Notes: generated by a model not told the origin, from the sequence alone. A stretch of 64,000 nt of DNA from Mitsuaria sp. GD03876 (GCF_029840635.1 NZ_JAOCCU010000011.1:62001-126000), one strand, 5' to 3'. Shown: positions 15,721-25,628, counted from the stretch's first letter. Numbers and translations are program-made.

Positions 15721-17706
15721 ATGCCCATCGCCGACATCCGCGCGGCGATCGACGCCGAGTTGGCCGCGACGCCCGAGTTCTACGACTTCAAGGTGCTGCG
15801 CACCGCCGCCGACGGCGCGCTCTGGCGCGTCACGCTCGAGCCCGACTACGTCTATGCCGAAGGGCAGCGCCCCGGCCAGGCGTCGGCCCAGACGCTGCTG
15901 GACGAGCGGCTGGAGGGCGCGTCCGCCTGGTGGGGCGCGCCGGCCAAGGGCGGCGCCAGCGTGCTGGGCGTCGTGGTCGAGGACGATCAGTTGGTGCTCA
16001 AGGACGCGAGCGGCCCGCCGCCTGGGGAAGGGCACCTGATCCGGATCTATCCGCCGCGCTTCCTGAAGGCCGTCGCCGACGCCTGGTCGGACGACGGCTG
16101 GGCTGCTCGCGCGGCCGCGAGCTGGCCGGGGCTCGCGGCGCCGCGCGCCGTCGCCGACGCGCCGGTGCTCGATGGCTCGCCCTTCCGCTGGCTGCGCGCG
16201 GCGCAGCGCGAGGCGCTGTCGCTGATCGGCGTTGACAACGCCTTCCTGTGGGGCCCACCCGGCACTGGCAAGACGACCACGCTGGGCGTGCTGCTCGCGG
16301 AGTACCTGGATCGCAAGCCGGACGCGCGCGTGCTGTTGCTGTCGACGACGAATCACGCGGTCGACCTCGCGACGCTGGCCGTCGACAAGGCGCTGCAGAA
16401 GGGGCGTCGCGAGGCGTTGCGCGCGAGCGTCCAGCGCCTCGGGTCGCGCTTCGATGCCGAGGCCTACGCGGGCCGCGGGCACCTGCTGCCGCCCGCCGGC
16501 ACGCCGTCATCGCAGGCGTTGAGGCACTGCCGCCTCGCGACGATGACGACCACGCGCGCCGCCTTCACGCTGAAGTCCTTGCGCGAGGTGGGTGAGTCCG
16601 ATGAGCACGACGGACGCCAGGCTCGTCTCGATCGCCCTTGTCACCTCGATGGCGACGAATTTCGCGAGATCGGCGGCCGTGGCGACGCGCCCTTCGACCT
16701 CATCGTCTTCGACGAGGCCAGTCAGGTCAGCCTGGCGCATGCGCTGGCGCTGATGCCGCTCGGCCGCGCGAGGCTCTTCGCGGGCGATCCGCAGCAGCTT
16801 TCGCCGGTACTGCGCAGCGAGGACCGGCTGGCGAAGATCTGGCTCGGTCGCTCGCCCTTCGCGGCGATGCCCAGGGGCGCTCCGAGCGAGGGTACCGCGC
16901 CGTCGGTGGCGATGCTCGACGAGCAGTCCCGCATGGCCGCGCCGATCGGCGAGCTGGTCAGCGATCTCTTCTACGACGGCGCGCTGCGCGTGGCCGCGGA
17001 TGCCGTGGCTTCCGCCGAATGGGGAAGGGCGCGGGCCCGGGCGCTCGGCGACATCCCGGCGGACGTCCACGTGAAGGTGCATCGCGTGACCCGCGAGGGC
17101 GGCTGGTCCGCGAAGGACCGCGGGCCGGTGCGGCGCGAATCCGCCGACGCGATCGCGGCCACCGTCGCCCAGGCGCTGGCCAGCGGCGAGTGGGCGCCGC
17201 ACGAGTTGATCGTGCTGACGCCGTTCCGGGCGCAGCGGGCGCTGATCCGGTGGCGGCTGGACGCGCTGGGCGTCGACGCCCGGGTGAAGGTCAGCACCGT
17301 GCACCGCGCGCAGGGCAGCGAGGCGCCGGTGGTGTTCTTCGATCCGGCCGACGGCACGCAGCCGTTCCTGCGGACCGAGGAGGCGCGGCGGCTGCTCAAC
17401 GTGGCGCTCAGCCGCGCGCAGGCGAAGGTGGTGATCTACCTGTCGTCGGCCGACCTGACCAACGAGGTGCTCGCGCCGATCGTCCAGCGGATGCGGCTGG
17501 CCGGCGATGCGCGCGAGGCGGTGCCGCTGGCCGCGCTGGCGAAGGCGGCGGACTTCCCCTTCAACGCGAAGGGCCTGCGCGTGGCCGCCGGGCGGCTGGT
17601 GGGGGAGGTCGACCGCGTCGCGCCGGACGGCGCGCGGCTGTGGGTGATCAACGAGAAGTCCGGCAACGAGGTCGAACTGGACGCCGAGTTCTGGCGCCGC
17701 AAATGA
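15721..17706 (+). CDS. Upf1-like superfamily 1 helicase
   Basis: This 661-residue protein carries all core SF1B motifs: Walker A GPPGTGKTT near residue 178, Walker B DEAS near 330, GDPQQLSP near 354, LDEQSRM near 400, STVHRAQGSEAPVV near 525 and NVALSRAQ near 560. The ~150-residue N-terminal part has no recognised domain, and the last ~75 residues form a small beta-rich extension (DRVAPDGARLWVINEK). It should unwind DNA or RNA using ATP; the cellular role is unknown. The ATG at 15721 is preferred over a longer frame that begins inside the heptamer repeats. A GC-rich hairpin terminator follows at once. Confidence 0.88.
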   Translation: MPIADIRAAIDAELAATPEFYDFKVLRTAADGALWRVTLEPDYVYAEGQRPGQASAQTLLDERLEGASAWWGAPAKGGASVLGVVVEDDQLVLKDASGPPPGEGHLIRIYPPRFLKAVADAWSDDGWAARAAASWPGLAAPRAVADAPVLDGSPFRWLRAAQREALSLIGVDNAFLWGPPGTGKTTTLGVLLAEYLDRKPDARVLLLSTTNHAVDLATLAVDKALQKGRREALRASVQRLGSRFDAEAYAGRGHLLPPAGTPSSQALRHCRLATMTTTRAAFTLKSLREVGESDEHDGRQARLDRPCHLDGDEFREIGGRGDAPFDLIVFDEASQVSLAHALALMPLGRARLFAGDPQQLSPVLRSEDRLAKIWLGRSPFAAMPRGAPSEGTAPSVAMLDEQSRMAAPIGELVSDLFYDGALRVAADAVASAEWGRARARALGDIPADVHVKVHRVTREGGWSAKDRGPVRRESADAIAATVAQALASGEWAPHELIVLTPFRAQRALIRWRLDALGVDARVKVSTVHRAQGSEAPVVFFDPADGTQPFLRTEEARRLLNVALSRAQAKVVIYLSSADLTNEVLAPIVQRMRLAGDAREAVPLAALAKAADFPFNAKGLRVAAGRLVGEVDRVAPDGARLWVINEKSGNEVELDAEFWRRK

Positions 17707-17707
17707 C

Positions 17708-17731
17708 AACGCCCCGCGGGGCGGGGCGTTT
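17708..17731. terminator. Hairpin terminator between helicase and rpoZ
   Basis: AACGCCCC, seven bases, then GGGGCGTT form an 8-bp stem right after the helicase stop, followed by only a short T run. It stands between convergent genes and may serve both, although the weak T tract makes it less certain. Confidence 0.65.
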
Positions 17732-17763
17732 CAGCGAGACGGCCGGCAGGCGGTCGGTCAGGC

Positions 17764-17967
17764 TCAGACCGGCACGCGGCGCAGCATTTCCACGCCGACG
17801 TCGCCGTTGGCGACTTCGCGCAGCGCGGTCACGCCGGGCTTGTTCTTCGACTCCAGCTTCGGCGCGTGGCCTTGGCTCAGCATGCGGGCGCGATAGGTCG
17901 CGGCGAGCACCAGCTGGAAACGGTTCGGGATCTTGGTCAGGCAGTCTTCGACGGTGATGCGGGCCAT
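17764..17967 (-). CDS. rpoZ: RNA polymerase omega subunit
   Basis: This 67-residue protein is typical of betaproteobacterial omega: [10 protein letters not shown] at the start, the conserved [10 protein letters not shown] helix, and [11 protein letters not shown]. Omega binds the beta-prime subunit and assists RNA polymerase assembly and ppGpp sensing. It lies 22 bp downstream of gmk on the same strand, the standard gmk-rpoZ order (spoT usually follows, but is absent here). Confidence 0.97.
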   Translation of the reverse strand: MARITVEDCLTKIPNRFQLVLAATYRARMLSQGHAPKLESKNKPGVTALREVANGDVGVEMLRRVPV

Positions 17968-17989
17968 GCTGGTTTCCTGCGGGAGAGGG

Positions 17990-18613
17990 TTATTCGATCA
18001 GGTCGAGCGCGCGGAACACGGTCGACCGGTTGCGGCGCTGGGTCGCGTATTTTAGCCGCTGCGCCTGCACGATCGCCTTCAGGTCGAAAAGCGCCGTCTC
18101 GAACACGGCATTGATGACCACGAAATCGAAGTGCCGCGCCTGCGCCACCTCGTTGCGCGCGGCGGCCATGCGCTTGGCGATGACGGCCTCGGCCGTGTCG
18201 CCGCGGCGTATCAGGCGCTGCTTGAGCTCGTCCCAGCTCGGCGGCAGGATGAAGATCAGCACCGCGTGCGGGAACAGCTGCTTGATCTGCAGCGCGCCCT
18301 GGTAGTCGATCTCCAGCACGACGTCGTCGCCATGCGCCAGCCGTGCCTCGATCGCCGCGCGGGAGGTGCCGTACAGGTTCTCGTGGACTTCCGCCCACTC
18401 GAAGAACTCGCCCCGGTCGACCATCGCGCGGAACTCGTCCTTGGTCACGAACAGGTACTCGCGGCCGTGCTGTTCCTGGCCGCGCGGGTCGCGCGAGGTG
18501 TGGGAGACGGAGACGCTCAGCTTGGCGTCCAGTTCCAGCAGCGCCTTGACGAGGCTGGATTTGCCGGCGCCGCTCGGCGCGGCGACGACGAAGAGATTGC
18601 CCGGGTATTCCAT
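17990..18613 (-). CDS. gmk: Guanylate kinase
   Basis: This 207-residue enzyme phosphorylates GMP to GDP using ATP. The P-loop [11 protein letters not shown] lies at residues 12-22, the GMP-binding segment [11 protein letters not shown] near 38, and the downstream [15 protein letters not shown] near 75, all expected for the family. The lid and C-terminal helix ([16 protein letters not shown]) are complete. It forms an operon with rpoZ; yicC lies upstream on the same strand after ~100 bp, a frequent arrangement. Confidence 0.97.
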   Translation of the reverse strand: MEYPGNLFVVAAPSGAGKSSLVKALLELDAKLSVSVSHTSRDPRGQEQHGREYLFVTKDEFRAMVDRGEFFEWAEVHENLYGTSRAAIEARLAHGDDVVLEIDYQGALQIKQLFPHAVLIFILPPSWDELKQRLIRRGDTAEAVIAKRMAAARNEVAQARHFDFVVINAVFETALFDLKAIVQAQRLKYATQRRNRSTVFRALDLIE

Positions 18614-18716
18614 CGCGTGATTTTATGAGGGACGCCGTGAAGGCCCCGGCACGACGCGCGCGAGCGGCCCGCGGGCCGCGCGCACTCGTTCACGCCGGAC
18701 CCGGCCGCCAGTGCGC

Positions 18717-19634
18717 TTATTCGATGTTCTGGACCTGCTCGCGCAATTGCTCGATCGCCACCTTCATCTCCACCGAGATGTTGGTCAGCTCGATCGCCAC
18801 CGCCTTGGACCCCAGCGTGTTGGCCTCGCGATGCAGCTCCTGCATCAGGAAGTCCAGCCGCTTGCCGATCTCGCCGCCTTTCTTCAGCAGCCGCTCCACC
18901 TCGTCCAGGTGGGCGCGCAGCCGCGTCAGCTCCTCGGCCACGTCGATGCGCAGCGCGTAGGCGGCGGCCTCGTTGACCGCGCGTTCCTGCAGCGTCTGCT
19001 CGGAAATGGTCTGCGTGGCGCCGCTGGCGCTCAGCGCTTCCTGCCAGCGCTCGAGGAAACGCTCGCGCTGGCGCTGCACCGCGGCGGGAATCAGCGGCTC
19101 GGCTTGTGTGGCGAGGTCCCGCAAAGTGGCGACGCGCTGCTTGAGCATCGTCACCAGCTTGCCGCCTTCGCGCTCGCGCGCTTCCAGGAATCCCTTGATG
19201 CACTGGCGGGCCGCCTCGAGCACCGTCTCGTCGTTGGCGCTGGCGCCGGTCGCGCCGGTCTTGCACCAGTTCAGCGCCTCCTGGACGCTCAATCCCTGCG
19301 CCTTCGGCAGCCAGGTCTGCACCTGCGATTCCAGCCGCGCGAGCCGGTTCAGCTGCTCCGGCTGCGGGTTCGGCCACGAACTGTCGGCATCGCGCTGCGT
19401 GTTGATGCGCAGCTCGATCTTGCCGCGCTTGACGCTGCCGGCCACCAGCTCGCGCAGCGCCGGCTCCAGCGAGCGCAGCTCGTCGGGCATCCGGAAGCTC
19501 AGGTCCAGGAAGCGGCCGTTGACGGACCGGGCCTCCACCGTCACGGCCGGGGCGGCCGCGGGGCTAGGGGTTTCGCCGGAGTTCGCGGGTTGTGCCGTGG
19601 CGCTGGCATAACCGGTCATGCTGTAAACTGGCAT
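18717..19634 (-). CDS. yicC: YicC family endoribonuclease
   Basis: This 305-residue protein opens with the conserved YSMTGYA and has VEARSVNGRFLDLSFRMP near residue 35 and the C-terminal signature DFLMQELHREANTLGSKA before the closing helix. YicC/YloC proteins are hexameric endoribonucleases; E. coli YicC affects turnover of the small RNA RyhB. An internal extension (~residues 15-30, Ala/Pro-rich) is slightly longer than usual. It lies upstream of gmk-rpoZ, as in many proteobacteria, and is divergent from the kinase gene with 31 bp between the starts. Confidence 0.93.
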   Translation of the reverse strand: MPVYSMTGYASATAQPANSGETPSPAAAPAVTVEARSVNGRFLDLSFRMPDELRSLEPALRELVAGSVKRGKIELRINTQRDADSSWPNPQPEQLNRLARLESQVQTWLPKAQGLSVQEALNWCKTGATGASANDETVLEAARQCIKGFLEAREREGGKLVTMLKQRVATLRDLATQAEPLIPAAVQRQRERFLERWQEALSASGATQTISEQTLQERAVNEAAAYALRIDVAEELTRLRAHLDEVERLLKKGGEIGKRLDFLMQELHREANTLGSKAVAIELTNISVEMKVAIEQLREQVQNIE

Positions 19635-19665
19635 CAGCTATCGGTAGAACAATCGAACCGCGATT

Positions 19666-20634
19666 ATGTCAAAGCCGAAACCGGCGCCCTTGCCCGCAGG
19701 CACGGTGGTGGGGGGCTATCAGATCATCAAGAAATTGGCTGCGGGTGGATTCGGCGTCGTGTATTTGGCCGAAGACCCCGACCATCATTTGGTGGCGCTG
19801 AAGGAATACCTCCCGTCGTCCCTTGCAGAACGATCCCCCGGCGAACTCACGCCTCGAGTGAAGCCTGAGAAGCAGCCCCTGTACCGCCTGGGGCTGCGCA
19901 GCTTTTTCGAGGAGGGCCGTTCCCTCGCGCAAATTTCGCACCCGAGCGTCGTCTCGGTGCTGAATTTCCTGCGCGAGAACGAGACCGTCTATATGGTCAT
20001 GAATTACCTGCAAGGCGATACCTTGCAGGATTTCATCGTGACCGCGCGCGATTTGAAGCGTGACAAGGTGTTCCGCGAATCGACCATCCGGTCGCTCTTC
20101 GACGAAATCCTGAAGGGGCTGCGCATCGTGCACCAGCACAAGATGCTGCACCTGGACATCAAGCCGGCCAATATCTTCATCACCAACGACAACAAGGCGG
20201 TGCTGCTCGATTTCGGCGCGGCGCGCGAGGTGCTGTCCAAGGAAGGCAACTTCATCCGGCCGATGTACACGCCCGGCTTCGCCGCGCCCGAGATGTACCG
20301 CCGCGACGGCTCGCTGGGCCCGTGGACCGACATCTACGCGATCGGCGCCTGCATCTACGCGTGCATGCAGGGCTACCCGCCCAACGACGCGCCGCAGCGC
20401 CTGGAGAAGGACCGCCTGGGCCTGTCGCTCTCGCGGCTGCGCAACGTGTACTCCGACAACCTGCTCGAAGTGACCGAGTGGTGCATGTCGCTGGACCCGC
20501 TGACCCGCCCGCAAAGCGTCTTCGCGCTGCAGAAGGAACTCTCGCGCGAGACCGAACGCCGCTACACGAAGCTCAGCTTCAGCGAGCGCCTCAAGCTCCA
20601 GCTGGAGAACCTGAAGACCGGGGCGAAGGCGTGA
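19666..20634 (+). CDS. Serine/threonine protein kinase (Hanks type)
   Basis: This 322-residue soluble kinase has the glycine loop AAGGFGVVYLAE near residue 25, the ATP lysine in VALKEY near 45, the catalytic loop LHLDIKPANIF near 165 (HLD in place of the more common HRD), the DFGAAREV magnesium loop near 183 and an APE-like AAPEMY. No transmembrane or sensory domain is attached. Its stop overlaps the GTG start of a PP2C phosphatase by 4 bp, so kinase and phosphatase form a coupled pair. It sits before rph in an otherwise housekeeping stretch. Type VI secretion loci carry similar pairs, but no other T6SS gene is here. Confidence 0.92.
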   Translation: MSKPKPAPLPAGTVVGGYQIIKKLAAGGFGVVYLAEDPDHHLVALKEYLPSSLAERSPGELTPRVKPEKQPLYRLGLRSFFEEGRSLAQISHPSVVSVLNFLRENETVYMVMNYLQGDTLQDFIVTARDLKRDKVFRESTIRSLFDEILKGLRIVHQHKMLHLDIKPANIFITNDNKAVLLDFGAAREVLSKEGNFIRPMYTPGFAAPEMYRRDGSLGPWTDIYAIGACIYACMQGYPPNDAPQRLEKDRLGLSLSRLRNVYSDNLLEVTEWCMSLDPLTRPQSVFALQKELSRETERRYTKLSFSERLKLQLENLKTGAKA

Positions 20635-21530
20635 AGTTCTCCGTCTATCAGGTGAGCCGCCGTGGCGGCCGTGAGAAGAACGAGGACCGCATGGGGTATT
20701 GCTATACCCGCGAGGCCGGTCTCTTCGCGCTGGCCGACGGCATGGGCGGCCACCCCGACGGCGAGGTCGCCGCGCACCTGGCGCTGCAGAACGTCGCCGC
20801 GCTGTTCCAGCGCGACGCGCAGCCGATCATCCGGGAGCCGTCGCAGTTCCTGGAGACGGCGGTGCTGCTCGCGCACCAGCAGCTGCTGGCCTACGCCGCC
20901 GAGCGCGCCATGAACGACACGCCGCGCACGACCATCGTCGTGGGGCTGATGCAGCAGGGCCAGATCTGGTGGGCCCACTGCGGCGACTCGCGCATGTACC
21001 TGCTGCGCGACGCCGAGCTGATCGCCCGCACCCGCGACCACTCCTACAGCGAGCTGCAGGAGGCGCTGGGCCGCCACGCCACCGGCGCCGAGCGCTTCAA
21101 CCGCCATGTGCTGTTCACCTGCCTGGGCAGCCCCGGCAAGCCGATGATCGACGTCAACGGCCCGGTGCTGCTGCAGAACGGCGACCGCATGCTGCTGTGC
21201 TCGGACGGGCTGTGGAGCTCGGTCAGCGACGCCGACATCCTGCGCCACCTGTCCGACAGCCGCTCGGTCGGCGACGCCGTGCCGGAACTGGTCGAGCAGG
21301 CGCTGCGCCAGGCCGGCGCCCGCAGCGACAACGTCACCGCCCTGGCGGTGGAGTGGGAAGGCGAGGGCGACGCCCCCGACTCCATCTCCACCCAGGACCT
21401 CGACGACCAAGGCTTCGCCTCCACGATCCAGGGCGCGAGCCAGGACGTGCAGCTCGACGAAGCCGAGATCGATTCCGCCGTGCGCGAGATCCAGGACGCG
21501 ATCCGCAAGGCCGGCAAGAAGCCCCACTGA
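20631..21530 (+). CDS. PP2C-family serine/threonine phosphatase
   Basis: This 299-residue phosphatase starts at a GTG inside the stop of the kinase gene (GTGA). Metal-binding motifs are present: KNEDRMG near residue 16, [12 protein letters not shown] near 35, HCGDSRMYL near 115 and LCSDGLWS near 190, with D-N-VTALAV at the end of the catalytic domain. The final ~60 residues are acidic and probably flexible, ending in a basic KAGKKPH. It should reverse phosphorylation by the partner kinase. The start gives an N-terminus ([19 protein letters not shown]) that aligns with the family. Confidence 0.93.
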   Translation: MKFSVYQVSRRGGREKNEDRMGYCYTREAGLFALADGMGGHPDGEVAAHLALQNVAALFQRDAQPIIREPSQFLETAVLLAHQQLLAYAAERAMNDTPRTTIVVGLMQQGQIWWAHCGDSRMYLLRDAELIARTRDHSYSELQEALGRHATGAERFNRHVLFTCLGSPGKPMIDVNGPVLLQNGDRMLLCSDGLWSSVSDADILRHLSDSRSVGDAVPELVEQALRQAGARSDNVTALAVEWEGEGDAPDSISTQDLDDQGFASTIQGASQDVQLDEAEIDSAVREIQDAIRKAGKKPH

Positions 21531-21541
21531 AGGACCTCCCC

Positions 21542-22276
21542 ATGAGCAGCCATGCCAGCCGCCCGAACGGGCGCGCGGCCGACGCCCTGCGTCCGGTGCG
21601 CATCACCCGCCAATACACCCGCCATGCCGAGGGCGCCGTGCTGATCGAGTTCGGCGAGACGAAGGTGCTGTGCACCGCCTCGGTCGAGGAGAAGGTGCCG
21701 CCGCACAAGAAGGGCAGCGGCGAGGGCTGGGTCACCGCCGAGTACGGCATGCTGCCCCGCGCCACCCACACCCGCAGCGACCGCGAGGCCGCGCGCGGCA
21801 AGCAGACCGGCCGCACGCAGGAGATCCAGCGCCTGATCGGCCGCGCGCTGCGCGCGGTGTTCGACCTGTCCAAGCTGGGCGAGCGCACGATCCAGCTCGA
21901 CTGCGACGTGATCCAGGCCGACGGCGGCACCCGCACCGCGGCGATCACCGGCGCCTACGTCGCCGCGCACGACGCGGTGAGCTGGCTGATGGCGCAGGGC
22001 AAGCTGAGCGCGTCGCCGCTGAAGGACGCGGTCGCCGCGATCTCCGTGGGCATCCATGACGGCCAGGCGCTGCTGGACCTCGAGTACGTCGAGGACTCCG
22101 CCTGCGACACCGACATGAACGTGGTCATGACCGGCGCGGGACACTTCGTCGAGCTGCAGGGCACCGCCGAGGGCGTCGCCTTCACGCGCGCCGAGGTGGA
22201 CGTGCTGCTGGACCTGGCCCAGAAGGGCATCGGCGAGCTGCTCGCCGCGCAGCGCGAGGCGCTCGCCGCGCAATGA
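21542..22276 (+). CDS. rph: Ribonuclease PH
   Basis: This 244-residue phosphorolytic 3' exoribonuclease trims tRNA 3' ends. Conserved elements include [22 protein letters not shown] at the start (split over a strand pair), the [17 protein letters not shown] active-site segment, [14 protein letters not shown], and the phosphate-binding [17 protein letters not shown]. Length and termini are normal. It starts 11 bp after the PP2C gene and is followed by rdgB, the common rph-rdgB-hemW order. Confidence 0.97.
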   Translation: MSSHASRPNGRAADALRPVRITRQYTRHAEGAVLIEFGETKVLCTASVEEKVPPHKKGSGEGWVTAEYGMLPRATHTRSDREAARGKQTGRTQEIQRLIGRALRAVFDLSKLGERTIQLDCDVIQADGGTRTAAITGAYVAAHDAVSWLMAQGKLSASPLKDAVAAISVGIHDGQALLDLEYVEDSACDTDMNVVMTGAGHFVELQGTAEGVAFTRAEVDVLLDLAQKGIGELLAAQREALAAQ

Positions 22277-22312
22277 CCCCGGCTCGTTGAGCCGCCACGA
22301 TTGGAGCAAGCG

Positions 22313-22918
22313 ATGAAGTTGGTCCTGGCCTCCAACAATGCGAAGAAGCTGAAGGAACTGCAGGCGCTGTTCGAGCCGCTGGCGATCGAACTCGTCACGC
22401 AAGGCAGCCTCGGCATCCCGGAAGCGGAAGAGCCCTTCCACACCTTCGTCGAGAACGCGCTGACCAAGGCGCGCCACGCGGCCAAGGCCAGCGGCCTGCC
22501 GGCGCTGGCCGACGATTCCGGCCTGGCCGTCGACGCGCTGGGCGGCATGCCCGGCGTGCTGTCGGCGCGCTACGCGACGCTGTTCGGCCGCGAGAAGAGC
22601 GACGCCGAGAACAACCGCGTGCTGCTGGAGAAGCTCCAAGGCATCGAGGACAGGCGCGCACGCTTCGTCTGCGCGTTGGTGGCGGTGCGCGCGGCCGACG
22701 ATCCGGAACCGCTGATCGCGATGGGCCGCTGGCACGGCGAGATCCTGCACGCGCAGGAAGGCGAGGGCGGCTTCGGCTACGACCCGCTGCTGTTCATTCC
22801 CGACCTCGGGAAGAGCGTCGCGGCGCTGGGCGCCGAGGTGAAGAACCGGCTGAGCCATCGCGCGCTCGCGTCGCAGGACCTGCTGCGCCAGATGCGCGAA
22901 AGCTGGCACCTGGGCTGA
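22313..22918 (+). CDS. rdgB: XTP/dITP pyrophosphatase (RdgB/HAM1)
   Basis: This 201-residue house-cleaning enzyme hydrolyses non-canonical purine nucleotides (dITP, XTP) to monophosphates. Signature segments are LVLASNNAKKLKEL at the N-terminus, the general-base region LADDSGLAVDALGG near residue 68, and GFGYDPLLFIPD near 155. GGAG lies 6 nt before the ATG at 22313; a TTG 12 nt upstream would add four residues but would remove that ribosome site. It ends 3 bp before hemW. Confidence 0.96.
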   Translation: MKLVLASNNAKKLKELQALFEPLAIELVTQGSLGIPEAEEPFHTFVENALTKARHAAKASGLPALADDSGLAVDALGGMPGVLSARYATLFGREKSDAENNRVLLEKLQGIEDRRARFVCALVAVRAADDPEPLIAMGRWHGEILHAQEGEGGFGYDPLLFIPDLGKSVAALGAEVKNRLSHRALASQDLLRQMRESWHLG

Positions 22919-22921
22919 ACC

Positions 22922-24124
22922 GTGGCCGACATCATCCGCATGATGCGGCCCGGCACGCTGACGCTGTCGGCGCTGCCGCCGCTGTCGCTGTACGTGCACC
23001 TGCCGTGGTGCATCCGCAAGTGCCCGTACTGCGACTTCAATTCGCATGAATACCGCGACGGCCGCGAGCTCGACGTCGAGACCGCGCGCGCCTACCTGGC
23101 CGCGCTGCGCGCCGACCTCGAGGCCGCGCTGCCGCTGATCTGGGGCCGTCCGGTCGTGTCGCTCTTCATCGGCGGCGGCACGCCCAGCCTGTTCGCGCCG
23201 GAGCAGATCGCCGAGCTGGTCTCCGACGTGCGCGCGCGGCTGCCGCTGGAGCCCGGCTGCGAGATCACGATGGAGGCCAATCCCGGCACCTTCGAGAAGG
23301 ACCGCTTCGCCGGTTTCGCGCAGGCGGGCATCACGCGGCTGTCGATCGGCGTGCAGAGCTTCGACGACGAGAAGCTCCACGCGCTGGGCCGCATCCACAG
23401 CGGCACGCAGGCGCGCGCCGCGATCGAGGAGGCGGCGCGGTCCTTCGGCACCTTCAACATCGACCTGATGTACGCGCTGCCCGGGCAGACGCTGGAGGAG
23501 CTGGGCCGGGACCTGGACATCGCGCTGGCGTTCGACCCGCCGCACCTGTCGGTCTATCACCTGACGATCGAGCCGAACACGCGCTTCGCGAACTCGCCGC
23601 CCGAGCACCTGCCCGACCCCGACCTGGCCAGCGACATGCTGGACCTGATCACCGCGCGCACCGGCGCGAAGGGCATGTCCCGCTACGAGGTCTCGGCCTA
23701 CGCGCGCGACGGCCACCGCTGCACGCACAACACCAACTACTGGCAGTTCGGCGACTACCTGGGCATCGGCGCCGGCGCGCACACCAAGCTCAGCTTCGCC
23801 CACCGCGTCCTGCGCCAGGTGCGCTGGCGCGATCCCGCGACCTTCATGGACAAGGCCGCGCAAGGCCAGGCGGTGTCCAACGAGCACGAGGTCGCGCGCA
23901 ATGAACTGCCCTTCGAGTTCATGCTGAACGCGCTGCGCCTGCGCGAGGGCGTCACCCTGCAGAGCTTCCTCGAGCGCACCGGCCTGCCGCCGTCCGCGAT
24001 CGCGACGGCGATGGCCAGGGGCCGCGAGAAGGGCCTGCTCGATCCCGATCCCGCGCTGATCCGCGCGACACCGCTGGGCTTCGACTTCCTCAGCGATCTG
24101 CAGGCGCTGTTTCTGGCATCGTGA
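22922..24124 (+). CDS. hemW: Radical SAM haem chaperone HemW
   Basis: This 400-residue protein is related to oxygen-independent coproporphyrinogen oxidase but belongs to the HemW haem-chaperone group. The radical SAM cluster motif is CIRKCPYC near residue 37, followed by FIGGGTPS, TMEANPG, GVQSFDDEKL and FNIDLMYALPGQ. The C-terminal HemW domain is complete (SNEHEVARNELPFEFMLNALR). A GTG start 3 bp after rdgB is used. The last 35 bp overlap the end of the convergent LysR gene. Confidence 0.95.
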   Translation: MADIIRMMRPGTLTLSALPPLSLYVHLPWCIRKCPYCDFNSHEYRDGRELDVETARAYLAALRADLEAALPLIWGRPVVSLFIGGGTPSLFAPEQIAELVSDVRARLPLEPGCEITMEANPGTFEKDRFAGFAQAGITRLSIGVQSFDDEKLHALGRIHSGTQARAAIEEAARSFGTFNIDLMYALPGQTLEELGRDLDIALAFDPPHLSVYHLTIEPNTRFANSPPEHLPDPDLASDMLDLITARTGAKGMSRYEVSAYARDGHRCTHNTNYWQFGDYLGIGAGAHTKLSFAHRVLRQVRWRDPATFMDKAAQGQAVSNEHEVARNELPFEFMLNALRLREGVTLQSFLERTGLPPSAIATAMARGREKGLLDPDPALIRATPLGFDFLSDLQALFLAS

Positions 24125-25055
24125 CCCGCCCGGTGGACAGGCAGGTGCGCGCGCCGTCCAGCGCCGCGCGCGACTGCGCGGTCTCCTCGTGCAGCCAGTC
24201 GATGAAGGCGCCGACGGCGGGCTCGTGGCGCGCGCCCGGCCGATAGACGATGTGATACCGCTGCGGCTCCTTGAGCATCGCCTGGCGCGGCGCGACACGC
24301 ACCAGCCGGCCGTCCAGCAGCGCGTCCGCCGCGAGCAGCTCGCGCGTCAGGCCCACGCCCATGCCTTGCTCGGCGGCCTGCAGCAGGATGCCGAAGTCGT
24401 TGAAGATGGCCACCGGCACGACCTGGCGCCGCAGCCCGGCCTGCGCGAACCAGTCCTCCCATTGCCCCGGATCGCCCAGCAGCGGCGCCTGCGCCAGCGC
24501 CTCCAGCGGCTGGCCGATCAACTGGTGCGCCAGCGCCGGTGAGGCCACCGGCAGCATCGACAGGTCGAACAGCGGTTCGCTGTCCACGCCCGGCCACGGA
24601 CCCAGGCCCTGCCGCAGCGCGATGTCGAACTTCTCCCGTTCCAGGTCGACCAGGCGCGCGGTCGCCTCGATCTCCAGCGTCACCTCCGGATGCAGCGCAT
24701 GCCAGCGGCCCAGCCGCGGCAGCAGCCAGCGCTGCGCGAACGAGGGCAGCACCGTCACGCGCAGGCTGCGCTGCTCGATGCCATGCGCGGCCGTGGCGGC
24801 GCGCAGGCCCTGGTCGAGCTCCTGGTAGGCGCGCTCCACCGCGCGCAGCAGCGCCCCACCGGCCGCGTTGAGCACCACGCGCCGGCCCTGGCGATCGAAG
24901 ACCGGGAAGCCGAGCTGGACCTCCAGCGCGCGGATCTGCTGGCTCACCGCGCTGTGGGTGAGGTTGAGCTCCTCGGAAGCGGCACGCAGGTTCTGGTGCA
25001 GCGCGGCCGCGCGGAAGGCGGCCAGGTACTGGAGCGGCAGGCGGGGGAGTCGCAT
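24090..25055 (-). CDS. LysR-type transcriptional regulator, GcvA-like
   Basis: This ~321-residue regulator has an N-terminal winged helix-turn-helix (LQYLAAFRAAALHQNLRAA, then HSAVSQQIRALE, residues 8-50) and a type-2 periplasmic-binding-like effector domain. The pattern EKFDIALRQGLGPWPG in the middle is typical of the GcvA/AmpR-like branch. The start at 25055 (MRLPRLPLQ) agrees with the family; an ATG at 25100 would add a 15-residue Pro-rich tail. The C-terminus overlaps hemW by 35 bp on the opposite strand. It is divergent from the small membrane protein at 25220, a possible target. Confidence 0.92.
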   Translation of the reverse strand: MRLPRLPLQYLAAFRAAALHQNLRAASEELNLTHSAVSQQIRALEVQLGFPVFDRQGRRVVLNAAGGALLRAVERAYQELDQGLRAATAAHGIEQRSLRVTVLPSFAQRWLLPRLGRWHALHPEVTLEIEATARLVDLEREKFDIALRQGLGPWPGVDSEPLFDLSMLPVASPALAHQLIGQPLEALAQAPLLGDPGQWEDWFAQAGLRRQVVPVAIFNDFGILLQAAEQGMGVGLTRELLAADALLDGRLVRVAPRQAMLKEPQRYHIVYRPGARHEPAVGAFIDWLHEETAQSRAALDGARTCLSTGRVTMPETAPADR

Positions 25056-25219
25056 CGGGAGAGGTCCTCGCAAAGGGGTCGGCGGGGCGACTGTAGCCAT
25101 TTACTGGAAAGAATGGCTGCACAAGGAGGCAAGGATATAGCGTTTGTGACGGCGTTCGTGGGCATCTAGCATTACCAGCACGCTCTCCCTCCCACCCACC
25201 GATGAACGAAGGAACGACC

Positions 25220-25576
25220 ATGAACGAGCCCGACATCACCGCCCGCCTGGCCCCCCGGCTCACGCCCCGGGCCCCGTGCTACGCCTATTCGCCGTGGGCC
25301 CGCTGGCCGGTGATCGGCCCGGCGCTGACGGTGCTGCTGGCGATCCTCGGCGCGCTGGCGCTGGTCTCGAACGCCAACGCGTTCAACGACGTCAACGCCG
25401 AGCTGCAGATCGCCGCCCGCGAGCAGCGCCTGGCCCGCCAGGACGCGGAACGCGTCGCCCGCGCGCAGGCGGCGCGCCAGGCGGCCCTGCTGGCCAGCGC
25501 CGGCGACCGCAAGGCCGCCACGCCGCAGGCGCCGGCCGCCCCCGGGACTGCCCGCAAGGACGGCCGCCCTCAATGA
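25220..25576 (+). CDS. Small single-TM hypothetical protein
   Basis: This ~118-residue protein has one hydrophobic segment (WPVIGPALTVLLAILGALAL, residues ~28-47), then an Ala/Arg/Gln-rich likely coiled coil (ELQIAAREQRLARQDAERVA) and a flexible Pro/Ala-rich tail. The second ATG (25220) is preferred because GAAGGA lies just upstream of it. It is divergent from the LysR gene and 52 bp from the end of the convergent OLD gene. Function unknown. Confidence 0.6.
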   Translation: MNEPDITARLAPRLTPRAPCYAYSPWARWPVIGPALTVLLAILGALALVSNANAFNDVNAELQIAAREQRLARQDAERVARAQAARQAALLASAGDRKAATPQAPAAPGTARKDGRPQ

Positions 25577-25628
25577 CGCCGACCGCGCCAGGCCCGCGCC
25601 CGGCCCGGTCATCGCGCCGGTCTCCGGG

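Noticed and set aside
19666-21530. Type VI secretion regulatory kinase/phosphatase locus
   Set aside because: The kinase-phosphatase pair resembles those in T6SS clusters, but no secretion gene is nearby and the surroundings are housekeeping genes.
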